A stretch of 64,000 bases of DNA from Streptomyces sp. NBC_01669 (GTDB taxonomy: Bacteria; Actinomycetota; Actinomycetes; Streptomycetales; Streptomycetaceae), in assembly GCF_026339735.1 (NCBI RefSeq), contig NZ_JAPEQG010000001.1:3844001-3908000 (forward strand), read 5' to 3'. Shown here in pieces: positions 35,248 through 44,668 of the stretch. The notes below the pieces were generated by a model that had not been told where the DNA came from, searched no databases, and worked only from the letters and a program-made list of their open reading frames with translations. A program made the translations under genes and the position numbers. Every line of letters starts with the position of its first letter. The first letter of the stretch is position 1.

Positions 35248-35943
35248 ATGAGATTCGTACAGGTAATCGACTGCAAGACGGAGCGGTTCGACGACATGGA
35301 CCGCCTCATGGACGAATGGGTCGAACGGACCAAGGGCACCCGGACGGCCACGCACAGCCTCATCGGCAAGGACCGAACCGACGGGTCCCACTACGTCGAG
35401 ATCGTCGAATTCCCTTCGTACGAAGATGCGATGGCGAACTCGAAGCTGCCGGAGACCGACCAGATCTTCCAGGAGATGGTGGCGCTCTGCAACGGAATGC
35501 CCACCTTCACCGACCTCGATGTGGTCCGTGACGAACAGTTGAACCAGACACTGTCGCGCCGGTTCTTCCACGAGATCGCCGTCGGCGGCAACCTCGAAGC
35601 CATCGACGAGGTGTTCGCGCCCGACTACATCGACCACGACGTCGCGAAGGAACAGGACACGGTGATCGGGTCCGACTCCCTGAAGAACGACGTGATCGGA
35701 TGGCGCGCGGCCTTCGACTTCACCCTCAGCCTGGACCGGCAGGTCTGCGAGGGTGACGACGTCGTGACGCTGTGGACCTGGACCGGCACCCACGAGGGCG
35801 ACTTCATGGGAATCGCCCCCACGGGCAGGCAGTGCACCATGACGGGCACCACGATCTTCCGGTTCAAGGACGGCAGGATCCAGGAAGGCTGGTGGCACGA
35901 GGACCTCCTCGGCCTGATGCGCCAGCTCGGCGCGCTCGACTGA
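35248..35943 (+). CDS. Two-domain protein: ABM-like barrel plus SnoaL-like domain
   Basis: 231 residues. Residues 1-100 resemble a dimeric alpha-beta barrel (MRFVQVIDCKTERFDDMDRLMDEW...HYVEIVEFPSYEDAM). Residues 105-231 are a SnoaL-like/ester-cyclase fold (RFFHEIAVGGNLEAIDEVFAPDYIDHD ... GDDVVTLWTWTGTHEG ... GRIQEGWWHEDLLGLMRQLG). Such domains act as small hydrolases, isomerases or cyclases; the reaction here is unknown. It starts 66 bp after the dehydrogenase and ends in a strong terminator. Confidence 0.8.
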   Translation: MRFVQVIDCKTERFDDMDRLMDEWVERTKGTRTATHSLIGKDRTDGSHYVEIVEFPSYEDAMANSKLPETDQIFQEMVALCNGMPTFTDLDVVRDEQLNQTLSRRFFHEIAVGGNLEAIDEVFAPDYIDHDVAKEQDTVIGSDSLKNDVIGWRAAFDFTLSLDRQVCEGDDVVTLWTWTGTHEGDFMGIAPTGRQCTMTGTTIFRFKDGRIQEGWWHEDLLGLMRQLGALD

Positions 35944-35964
35944 TCCAACGGCAAAGGACAGCCG

Positions 35965-36006
35965 AAGGCCCCCGTTCCCATCGCTAACAGCGGGAACGGG
36001 GGCCTT
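35965..36006. terminator. Bidirectional terminator between SnoaL-like gene and groEL
   Basis: AAGGCCCCCGTTCCC (35965-35979) pairs perfectly over 15 bp with GGGAACGGGGGCCTT (35992-36006). The loop is 12 bases. Confidence 0.85.
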
Positions 36007-36035
36007 GTGCGGCGGTGAGCCGAGGTGGCAGCTCG

Positions 36036-37661
<1,626 letters not shown>

Positions 37662-37688
37662 GGGAGCTGAACTGTCCTCTCGAACGAA

Positions 37689-37739
37689 CTGCGCCCCTGA
37701 CCGCCCGGCTTGTTATCTCGCAGGGGACCAGGGGCGCAG
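37689..37739 (-). other. Hairpin between groES and groEL
   Basis: CTGCGCCCCTG and CAGGGGCGCAG form an 11-bp stem with a 29-base loop in the groES-groEL spacer. It may mark an RNA processing or partial termination site. Confidence 0.5.
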
Positions 37740-37761
37740 AACGGAAGCAAACGTGTGTGAA

Positions 37762-38070
37762 TTACTTCTCGATGATCGCGAGCACGTCGCGGGCCGAGAG
37801 GACGAGGTACTCCTCGCCGTTGTACTTCACCTCGGTGCCGCCGTACTTGCTGTACAGCACGACGTCACCGGTCTTGACGTCGAGCGGCAGGCGCTCGCCG
37901 TTCTCGAAGCGACCCGGGCCCACGGCCAGGACGACGCCCTCCTGGGGCTTCTCCTTGGCGGTGTCCGGGATGACCAGGCCAGAGGCCGTGGTCTGCTCGG
38001 CGTCGAGCGGCTGGACCACAATGCGGTCCTCAAGCGGCTTGATGGCAACCTTGGAGCTGGTGGTCGTCAC
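37762..38070 (-). CDS. groES: Co-chaperonin GroES (10 kDa)
   Basis: 102 residues, with the mobile loop around ASGLVIPDTAKEKPQEGVV and the terminal DVLAIIEK. It caps the GroEL ring. The start is GTG 38070 with GGGGGAGG upstream. First gene of the operon, preceded by two CIRCE elements. Confidence 0.97.
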   Translation of the reverse strand: MTTTSSKVAIKPLEDRIVVQPLDAEQTTASGLVIPDTAKEKPQEGVVLAVGPGRFENGERLPLDVKTGDVVLYSKYGGTEVKYNGEEYLVLSARDVLAIIEK

Positions 38071-38184
38071 GATCCGGCCTCCCCCTTCGGAGATCTCGGG
38101 GTTAACTGCGGGGTTAACTGTCTGGGGTGGCGATCAGGTGGGTCCGTCGTCGCGGGTGCCGGACCTGCCGGTCGCACAGTACTG

Positions 38185-38211
38185 CTGGCACTCTCCAGCG
38201 GGGAGTGCCAG
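38185..38211. promoter_or_regulatory. CIRCE operator 1 (HrcA site)
   Basis: CTGGCACTC-N9-GAGTGCCAG, perfect 9-bp arms with the CIRCE spacing of nine bases, 115 bp upstream of groES. Confidence 0.9.
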
Positions 38212-38231
38212 AGCTGACACTATGACCGCGA

Positions 38232-38258
38232 TTAGCACTCGGTCAAGCGGAGTGCCAA
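38232..38258. promoter_or_regulatory. CIRCE operator 2 (HrcA site)
   Basis: TTAGCACTC-N9-GAGTGCCAA, the standard CIRCE form with one mismatch, 20 bp upstream of operator 1. Confidence 0.92.
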
Positions 38259-38270
38259 TTCAGTCCGGTC

Positions 38271-38683
38271 GTGGCGTCACTGCACCGGACTGTCCCGGTG
38301 GGGCGACGCACGGGGAACGCAGGGACGGACCGCTCCGTTCCGTACGACGGCGGGGAGATGCCGGACGTCGCGCCCCCGCGTCGGCGCCGGCTGTCGGGGC
38401 AGGTCTCGACATCGCTCCGGTTCCGCCCCTGGCGGCTCCTCCGGGCGGCGGTCTGTCCGACCGTCACGTTCCGGACGGCCGGGGCGGGCCGCCTCCTGCG
38501 CCGACCCGCTCGAGGCGGCCGAACCACCGCCGATGAACAGGGCCGTGATCGCATTCGGAGTGCTCACCCCGGTGGTCGTCGCGATCGGCGTCGCACCACT
38601 GCGCGCGAACCGGCCCCGGGCCCGGTCCAGGCCTTCGCCGCGATCGCACCGTGCCTCGTGACGGTGCGGAGCGGGCACGTCGA
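38271..38683. other. Gene-poor stretch beside groES
   Basis: I find no supportable gene here. A 42-codon plus-strand frame from 38533 starts with a hydrophobic stretch but has no ribosome-binding site. The area may be the eroded 3' part of the lipoprotein gene at 38684-39049. Confidence 0.4.
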
Positions 38684-39049
38684 CTACCGCCGCTCGCAGC
38701 CCGTACCGATGCCCGCTCCGCCGGACGGTCCCAGCCGGTCCGGCCACCAGTGCCTCAGCGGCGAGGACAACCCCGTGGGCCCGGTCTCCGGCAGCCGACC
38801 CGGCCGACCGCAGGAGCCGACGACCGTCGACCCCGCGGCCCCGTGATCGCCCCGCACACCCGCCCGCCGCTCCGACTCCGCCCCCGCCGCCGGTCCCGGA
38901 CTCGGCGTCCGGTGCGGCCGGCTCACCTTCTGCGCGGCCTTCCGGCCCAGCCGTTCGATCGGGTCGACCGACTGCGCGCACCCGGCGGTGGCGGTCAGGA
39001 GCGCACCGGTTGCCAGCAGTCCGGCGAGCAGTCGGTGCGCCCTCCTCAT
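38684..39049 (-). CDS. Short lipoprotein, possibly a truncated polysaccharide-deacetylase-type gene
   Basis: 121 residues. GGAGGA precedes ATG 39049. A lipoprotein signal ends in ATAGC, then AQSVDPIERLGRKAAQKV, a segment I associate with the N-terminus of Streptomyces polysaccharide deacetylase lipoproteins. The remainder is Arg/Gly/Pro-rich and shows none of the deacetylase motifs. The simplest reading is a real start and signal followed by a frameshifted or deleted body. It could also be an intact short lipoprotein. Confidence 0.45.
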   Translation of the reverse strand: MRRAHRLLAGLLATGALLTATAGCAQSVDPIERLGRKAAQKVSRPHRTPSPGPAAGAESERRAGVRGDHGAAGSTVVGSCGRPGRLPETGPTGLSSPLRHWWPDRLGPSGGAGIGTGCERR

Positions 39050-39258
39050 GCGTAGTCCTCCAGCCGGGCCACGGCGTATCCCTTCTCCGTGATGGCCGGC
39101 CCGCGCCGCATCAGGGCCGACCCATGCCCCTGCTCGGTTAAATCTTCCTTTTGTCGTACAAGCTGCATGGTTTCGCATACTGTCAGTGGCTGCTCGGCCA
39201 CTGGCGCCGACACCTCCGCAGGGCCCGCGCGGTCCCCCGGCTAGCTCACAATGGCCCG

Positions 39259-40497
39259 GTGAACGCCTTCGATCCGACCGACCCGACCGACCCGACCGAC
39301 CCGCTCGCCGCCTTCACGGCCCTGCGCACGCCCGAGGGCGAGGCACTCCTCGCCGAGCTGCGGACGTACGACCCCTCCCAGGAGCTCGCCACCGCGACCC
39401 GGCTGCGCCGCAGCCATCCGGCCCCGCTGGTGTCGGCGGCGCTGGGGCAGGCACGGCTGCGGCAGCGGGCGGTGGCGAAGTTCGGCGCCGAGGACGCGTA
39501 CCGGATGTTCTTCACCCCGAACGGCGTCGAGCAGGCGACCCGCACCTCGGTCGCCACCCACCGCGCCCGGCGCTTCGCCGAAGCGGGCGTACGCAGCGTC
39601 GCCGACCTCTGCTGCGGGATCGGCGGCGACGCCCTCGCCCTCGCCCGCGCGGGCATCTCCGTCCTCGCCGTGGACCGCGACCCGCTGACCGCCGAGGTGG
39701 CCCGCGCCAATGCCGCCGCACTCGGTCTCGACACCCTGATCGAGGTGCGCTGCGCCGATGTCACCGAGATCGACACGACCGCGTACGACGCGGTCTTCGT
39801 CGACCCGGCCCGGCGCGGCGGACGCGGCAGGATCTTCGACCCCGAGGCGTACTCGCCGCCGCTCTCCTGGGCGATTGCCGCCGCGCTGACGGCCCCCCGT
39901 GCCGCGCTGAAGATCGCCCCCGGCATCCCGCACGAGGCGATCCCGGCGCAGGCGGAGGCGGAGTGGATCTCGGACGCCGGCGATGTGAAGGAGGCGGTGC
40001 TCTGGTTCGGCGAAGGGTTCGCCCCGGGCTCGTACCGCGCCACACTGCTCCCGGCGGGCGCGACCCTGTCGGCCCCGGCCGCACTGCCCGCCCCGCCCGT
40101 CGGACCGGTGGGCCGCTATCTGTACGAGCCGGACGGCGCCGTCATCCGCGCCCATCTGGTCGCCCACGTCGTGGAGCAATCGGGTGGCCGGCTGGTCGAC
40201 GAGACGATCGCGTACGTCACGAGCGACGAGCCGTACGACTCCCCCTACGCCTCCGCGTACGAGATCACCGACCAACTGCCCTTCAACCTGAAGAAGCTGA
40301 AGGCGCTGCTGCGGGAGCGGAAGGTCGGCGTCCTGACCGTCAAGAAGCGGGGCTCGGCCGTCGAACCGGAGGAGCTGCGCCGGAAGATGAAGCTCCAGGG
40401 CCCGAACGCGGCGACCGTGTTCCTGACCCGGGTCGCCGGGGCACCGACCATGCTGATCGGCCACCCCGTGCGGCCCGACACGCGTGCGAGCTCCTAG
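39259..40497 (+). CDS. Class I SAM-dependent methyltransferase with C-terminal THUMP-like domain
   Basis: 412 residues from GTG 39259. SAM motifs: VADLCCGIGGDALALARAG, acidic VDRD after strand 2, and VFVDPARRGGRG as motif IV. The C-terminal part (ITDQLPFNLKKLKALLRERKVGVLTVKKRGSAVEPEELRRKMKL) resembles the THUMP-like domain of putative RNA methyltransferases. The N-terminus has DPTDPTDPTDP coded by a 9-base tandem repeat. The RBS is weak; upstream in-frame starts exist, so the exact start is uncertain. The RNA target is unknown. Confidence 0.82.
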   Translation: MNAFDPTDPTDPTDPLAAFTALRTPEGEALLAELRTYDPSQELATATRLRRSHPAPLVSAALGQARLRQRAVAKFGAEDAYRMFFTPNGVEQATRTSVATHRARRFAEAGVRSVADLCCGIGGDALALARAGISVLAVDRDPLTAEVARANAAALGLDTLIEVRCADVTEIDTTAYDAVFVDPARRGGRGRIFDPEAYSPPLSWAIAAALTAPRAALKIAPGIPHEAIPAQAEAEWISDAGDVKEAVLWFGEGFAPGSYRATLLPAGATLSAPAALPAPPVGPVGRYLYEPDGAVIRAHLVAHVVEQSGGRLVDETIAYVTSDEPYDSPYASAYEITDQLPFNLKKLKALLRERKVGVLTVKKRGSAVEPEELRRKMKLQGPNAATVFLTRVAGAPTMLIGHPVRPDTRASS

Positions 40498-40552
40498 TGC
40501 CGTGACCGGCCATGTCTGCCCCGGGGCAAAGCGTGCCGGGAGGGGCACTAGG
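40493..40552. terminator. Shared terminator containing both stop codons
   Basis: CCTAGTGCC (40493-40501) and GGCACTAGG (40544-40552) are perfect 9-bp arms. The TAG of the methyltransferase and the TAG of the opposite gene each lie inside one arm, so the two genes end in the same structure. Confidence 0.6.
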
Positions 40553-40913
40553 CCAGGTCGGTCAGGTCGTCGGCGTACACCTGGGAGAGCGGCTGCGGAC
40601 CCACGTACTGCTGGCAGTTGCACTGCCCGGCTTCGAAGCGGACCGGGTTCTTGCTCTCGTCCCAGGCCGTCGGCACCTCGACCCGCTCATGGCACTTGCC
40701 CTGCTTGTCATGCTTGGCAAGGTGGTGCGTGCAGCCACAGATCGGCTCCGGCGGCCGGTTCGCCGCCTCGACGGCCAGGCGTTCCTGTTTGCCCGCCTCC
40801 AGCAGTTCCAGCTTGCGGGTGTGCCGGTTGCGCAGCGCCGTACGGACGTTGTCGACCGCCCATCCGAAGCCACCGGTCCAGAAGATGATGAGCACCCACC
40901 AGTACCACTCCAT
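40548..40913 (-). CDS. Small membrane-anchored protein with Cys/His cluster
   Basis: 121 residues. One N-terminal membrane helix (WYWWVLIIFWTGGFGWAV), then a basic helix, then a cytoplasmic or outside domain with CGCTHHLAKHDKQGKCH and CNCQQY. These give five Cys and several His that could bind zinc or another metal. No family name recognised. The start of the next gene upstream is 700 bp away. Confidence 0.7.
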   Translation of the reverse strand: MEWYWWVLIIFWTGGFGWAVDNVRTALRNRHTRKLELLEAGKQERLAVEAANRPPEPICGCTHHLAKHDKQGKCHERVEVPTAWDESKNPVRFEAGQCNCQQYVGPQPLSQVYADDLTDLA

Positions 40914-40965
40914 GTGACCCCTCCCCCTGCGCGGATCCTGCTACGCGGCCAGAATAGAGGCGGGT

Positions 40966-41625
40966 TCAGCGGTGAGCACCGCCGCGGACGGAGAACAGCG
41001 GCCCGGGCGCCCCGACAAGCACCCTCAGCACCCAACGGCGGTGCGCGAACGCCTTGGTGACGCCGATCAGACCGAGCAGCCAGCCGATCATCCCGAGCCC
41101 CATGACGAGGGCGACCGCACCGTAGGTGTCCTCGGGGGCCTCCGCACCTGCCGGGACGGCCACGCAGGCGTACAGCCCGACCGCACACAGCGCGAACGAC
41201 GAGAGCATCCAGGCGAGGCTCGCACCGGAGGCCCGCAGCCGCATGTCGCCTTCCGGATCGCGGTCCAACTCGCCCCAGGCGTCGAGCAGTCGGCGGATCT
41301 GCCGGTCGCGGCGCAGACCGACGACGACGAAGACCACCGACGGCACGACGCAGCAGGCGCCCAGGGCGGCGAGGACGACGCCGAGGACGGCACCGAAGAT
41401 GTCGTACGACTCCTCGAACGTGAGCATCGCGGTCCCCACCAGCGACCAGCCGAGCGCGCACAGGGCGCCCCACAGCCACAGCAGCGCCAGCCGGCCGCGC
41501 CCCACATGCATGGTGACCAGCTCGCCGAGGACGAACGCCCGGTCGGCGAGCAGGGCTTCCCTGTCGGGCCAGGAACGTATCTCGACAGGCGGAGGGGGCG
41601 GCGGCAACAGTGTGCGGCGGGACAT
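40966..41625 (-). CDS. Four-helix membrane protein of unknown function
   Basis: 219 residues from ATG 41625. Pro-rich N-terminus, two membrane helices (about 50-70 and 80-103), a central basic/acidic loop (RRDRQIRRLLDAWGELDRDPEGD), two more helices and a short tail. No recognised domain. It ends 52 bp before the small Cys/His protein and is likely transcribed with it. Confidence 0.7.
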   Translation of the reverse strand: MSRRTLLPPPPPPVEIRSWPDREALLADRAFVLGELVTMHVGRGRLALLWLWGALCALGWSLVGTAMLTFEESYDIFGAVLGVVLAALGACCVVPSVVFVVVGLRRDRQIRRLLDAWGELDRDPEGDMRLRASGASLAWMLSSFALCAVGLYACVAVPAGAEAPEDTYGAVALVMGLGMIGWLLGLIGVTKAFAHRRWVLRVLVGAPGPLFSVRGGAHR

Positions 41626-41750
41626 GGGCCCGAGCCTACCGACCGGGTGCGGGCACGGTTCGGCGTGGCTTGCGTTGAAGCGCGCTCCAGCTCGTAACGT
41701 CCGAATGCGACCGGCTGACCGGAAGCACGCACGTACCGAGGGAGAACACT

Positions 41751-42809
41751 GTGCAGTACACACTGTTCGGCCGGACCGGCCTGCGGGTGAGCGAGCTGAG
41801 CCTCGGCGCCATGACCATCGGCGAGGACTGGGGATGGGGCGCGGACAAGGAGACCAGCGCCCGGATCGTCGACGCGTACGCGGACGCGGGCGGCAACTTC
41901 ATCGATACCGCCAACAACTACACCAACGGCAGCTCGGAGACGATCCTCGGCGAGCTGCTCCAAGGCCGCCGGGACCGGTTCGTACTCGCCACGAAATACA
42001 GCTGCGCCACCCGCACGGGCGATCCGAACGCGGCGGGCAATCACCGGAAGAACCTGGTCCGGTCGGTGGAGGCGAGCCTCGCCCGGCTGCGTACCGACCG
42101 CATCGACGTGCTGTGGGTGCACGCACGGGACAACTTCACCCCGGTCGAGGAGGTCATGCGCGCCCTCGACGACCTCGTACGGTCCGGCAAGGTGCTCTAT
42201 CTCGGGGTGTCGGACTGGGCGGCGTGGGAGATCGCGCAGGCGAACACCATGGCCGAGCTGCGGGGCTGGACCTCGTTCGCCGGTTCGCAGCTGCGGTACA
42301 ACCTGCTGGAGCGCACCCCGGAACGCGAACTGCTGCCGCAGGCCCGCGCCTTCGACCAAGCCGTCCTGGCGTGGAGCCCGCTCGCCGCAGGCAAGCTCAC
42401 CGGGAAGTACCGCCGCGGCGAAACGGGCCGGCTGGACGCGCCCGCCTTCGACAACCGGGCCGATCGCCGGGAGGAGGAGGTCCTCACCGCGGTGCTGGAG
42501 GTCGCCGAGCAGGGCGGCTGGAGCCCGGCGCAGGTGGCGCTGGCGTGGCTGCGCGGGCGGCCCGGGAACATCATCCCGATCGTCGCCGCCACCAGGGTGA
42601 GCCAGCTCGTCGACAATCTCGCCGGTGTCGATGTCGCGCTCGACGCCGCCGCGGTGCACCGGCTCGACGCGGCGAGCGAGGTACCGCTCGGTTTTCCGCA
42701 CGACTTCCTGCGGGAGCCGGGGGTCATGAGGAACGTGTACGGGGACCTCTGGGCGGACATCACGGACCGGCGCTCGACCTACCGCCGGACGGCGAGCGAG
42801 ATCCGCTAG
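41751..42809 (+). CDS. Aldo/keto reductase
   Basis: 352-residue TIM-barrel NADPH reductase. Catalytic Asp and Tyr are in FIDTANNYTNGSSE, Lys in LATKYS, and the cofactor-binding C-terminal stretch is IVAATRVSQLVDNLAG. The start is GTG 41751 with GAGGGAG upstream. Substrate unknown. A phosphotransferase gene follows 22 bp later, so the two may be co-transcribed. Confidence 0.9.
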   Translation: MQYTLFGRTGLRVSELSLGAMTIGEDWGWGADKETSARIVDAYADAGGNFIDTANNYTNGSSETILGELLQGRRDRFVLATKYSCATRTGDPNAAGNHRKNLVRSVEASLARLRTDRIDVLWVHARDNFTPVEEVMRALDDLVRSGKVLYLGVSDWAAWEIAQANTMAELRGWTSFAGSQLRYNLLERTPERELLPQARAFDQAVLAWSPLAAGKLTGKYRRGETGRLDAPAFDNRADRREEEVLTAVLEVAEQGGWSPAQVALAWLRGRPGNIIPIVAATRVSQLVDNLAGVDVALDAAAVHRLDAASEVPLGFPHDFLREPGVMRNVYGDLWADITDRRSTYRRTASEIR

Positions 42810-42831
42810 CGGCGCTCCGTAGGCTGTCCGG

Positions 42832-43719
42832 ATGATCGCGATACCGGCGGACTTCGAGCGGACCACGGTCGGCCGGGAAGGCGCACGCGGCCGGGCCTGG
42901 GTGGAGTCGCTGCCGGGGCTGGTCGACGAGCTGCTGCGGCGCTGGGACTGCGCCGTGGACACCGGACCGGTCCTGCACGGCCAGGTCGGGATCGTCGTTC
43001 CCGCTCGGCGGTACGACGGGTCCCGCGCCGTGCTGAAGGTGTCGTTCCCCCACCCGGGCAACATCCATGAGCCGGACGCCTTCGCGGTGTGGCGCGGGCG
43101 CGGAGCCGTCGCCCTGTACGAGCGGGACGACGAGCGGTTCGCGATGCTGCTGGAACGGGCCGGGCCCGACACCCTCGCCGGTCTCGACGACCTCGACGCG
43201 GCGGTGACCGCGGCCGGCCGTGTGGTGCGCAGGCTGGCGGTCCCGGCCCCGCCCGGACTGCCCCGGCTCGCCGACCGGTCCGACGCGTGGGAGCAGGAGA
43301 TCCGCGAACACGTCGGACGGCTGGCCCGGCCCCTGCCGCGGTACGTCACCGACGCGGCGCTGGCGACCGTACGGGAACTGGGCCGCGAGCAGCCGGACAC
43401 CCTCGTCCACGGCGATCTGAACTACGGCAACGTGATCGCCGGCGCACGCGAGCCCTGGCTGGCCATCGACCCCAAGGGCTGGGTGGGTGACCCGGCGTAC
43501 GACGGGATCACGCTGCTCCGCGGCCGCCTCGACACCCTGGACGCCACGCTGCAGCGCCGCGTCTCGCTCTTCGCGGACGCCGCCGAGCTGGACCGCGACC
43601 GGGTGCGCCGCTGGGCGCAGGCGCGTGCGGTGACGGCGGCCCACTGGGGACGGCTGTACGGCGACCCGGAGTGGCTGATCGCCGCGACCGACGGGATCGC
43701 GACGGCGCTCGTCCGATGA
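42832..43719 (+). CDS. Aminoglycoside/hydroxyurea phosphotransferase-type kinase
   Basis: 295 residues of the APH(6)/hydroxyurea antibiotic-resistance kinase family. The catalytic loop is LVHGDLNYGNVI (Asp and Asn), and the metal-binding loop is AIDPKGWVGDPAYD. The N-lobe Lys lies in RAVLKVSFP. It may inactivate a small molecule by phosphorylation, but many chromosomal homologues have no known resistance role. Confidence 0.82.
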   Translation: MIAIPADFERTTVGREGARGRAWVESLPGLVDELLRRWDCAVDTGPVLHGQVGIVVPARRYDGSRAVLKVSFPHPGNIHEPDAFAVWRGRGAVALYERDDERFAMLLERAGPDTLAGLDDLDAAVTAAGRVVRRLAVPAPPGLPRLADRSDAWEQEIREHVGRLARPLPRYVTDAALATVRELGREQPDTLVHGDLNYGNVIAGAREPWLAIDPKGWVGDPAYDGITLLRGRLDTLDATLQRRVSLFADAAELDRDRVRRWAQARAVTAAHWGRLYGDPEWLIAATDGIATALVR

Positions 43720-43790
43720 GGTGAGGCCGCAACGGTGTACGGGACGGGCGGGACCGGTGGCGTCGGGGATTCCGCCCGTTCCGTCCGGTC

Positions 43791-43922
43791 TCAGCTGTCC
43801 GACCGGCCGTCCGGGTACTCGCTGTACCCGTCGAACCCGGCGTCCGCGCCGTCGTACTCGAAGTCGTCGGCGCCGTCGCCGCCCGCCCCCGACTCGGGGC
43901 TGTAGTCGTACTGGTCGGACAT
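43791..43922 (-). CDS. Small acidic protein (43 aa)
   Basis: A 43-residue protein made almost only of Asp, Glu, Gly, Tyr, Ser and Ala (SDQYDYSPESGAGG...FEYDGADAGFDGYSEYPDG). The start ATG 43922 has a very good AGAGGAG six bases upstream, which argues that it is translated. There are no membrane or cysteine motifs. Function unknown; the charge pattern suggests a binding tail or intrinsically disordered adaptor. Confidence 0.6.
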   Translation of the reverse strand: MSDQYDYSPESGAGGDGADDFEYDGADAGFDGYSEYPDGRSDS

Positions 43923-44137
43923 GATGGCTCCTCTCGCGACGGGCGCCTCATGCGCCCCGGTCACGCGGTCAACGAGGCTGCCGGACCGGCCGATGCGCCC
44001 GCGCGACCCGGGCCACCTCAGTGGCGTACAGCCCGGTCGGCCGGTTGACCGATTCCCGCCCATGGCCCGTCAGTTGCCGATCACCGGGGCGGCCTTGAGG
44101 CACGTGTCGCGCACCCGGCCGGGCGGCACGGGCGCCG

Positions 44138-44602
44138 TCAGGCGTTGCGCAGCGCCTCGATGTCGAGCTTCTTCATGCCGAGCATGGCCTTCATGGCCCG
44201 GTCCGCCTTGGCCGGGTCGGGGTGGGAGAGCGCCTCGGACAGCCCGCGCGGGACGATCTGCCAGGACAGCCCGTACTTGTCCTTGAGCCAGCCGCACTGG
44301 CTCTCCTCGCCGCCGTCGGTGAGCCTGTCCCACAGCTCGTCGACCTCCGCCTGCGTCTCGCAGTCGACGGCGAGCGAGATCGCCTCGGTGAACGGGAACT
44401 GCGGACCGCCGTTGAGCGCCACGTACTCCTGGCCGGCCAGCCGGAAGTCGACGGTCATGACGGTGCCCGGCTCGCCGGGCGACGACTCGGTGTAGTGCGA
44501 CACGCCGAGCACCTTCGAGTCGCCGCCGAAGACGGAGACGTAGAAGTGCGCGGCCTCCTCGGCCTGGCTGTCGAACCACAGGAAGGTCTTGATCTTCTGC
44601 AT
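44138..44602 (-). CDS. VOC-family (PhnB-like) protein
   Basis: 154-residue glyoxalase/bleomycin-resistance fold protein of the PhnB / 3-demethylubiquinone methyltransferase-like group. Begins MQKIKTFLWFDSQAEEAAHFY and contains NGGPQFPFTEAISLAVDC and CGWLKDKYGLSWQIVP. It lies 66 bp after the ECF sigma gene in the same direction. Genes of this kind often travel with ECF42 sigma factors. Substrate unknown. Confidence 0.87.
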   Translation of the reverse strand: MQKIKTFLWFDSQAEEAAHFYVSVFGGDSKVLGVSHYTESSPGEPGTVMTVDFRLAGQEYVALNGGPQFPFTEAISLAVDCETQAEVDELWDRLTDGGEESQCGWLKDKYGLSWQIVPRGLSEALSHPDPAKADRAMKAMLGMKKLDIEALRNA

Positions 44603-44668
44603 GGCCTGCTCCTCGGTTGTCCGTACGGGCGTTGACTGTGCATGGTGGACCGGGCGGGCCGCGGAAAC

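Noticed and set aside
38533..38661. 42-codon plus-strand ORF with a hydrophobic N-terminus beside groES
   Set aside because: No ribosome-binding site and the rest is Arg/Pro-rich noise.
39262..39300. Tandem 9-base repeat that could be a CRISPR or VNTR
   Set aside because: A few units coding DPT inside the methyltransferase N-terminus; no spacers, and too short for more than a coding microsatellite.
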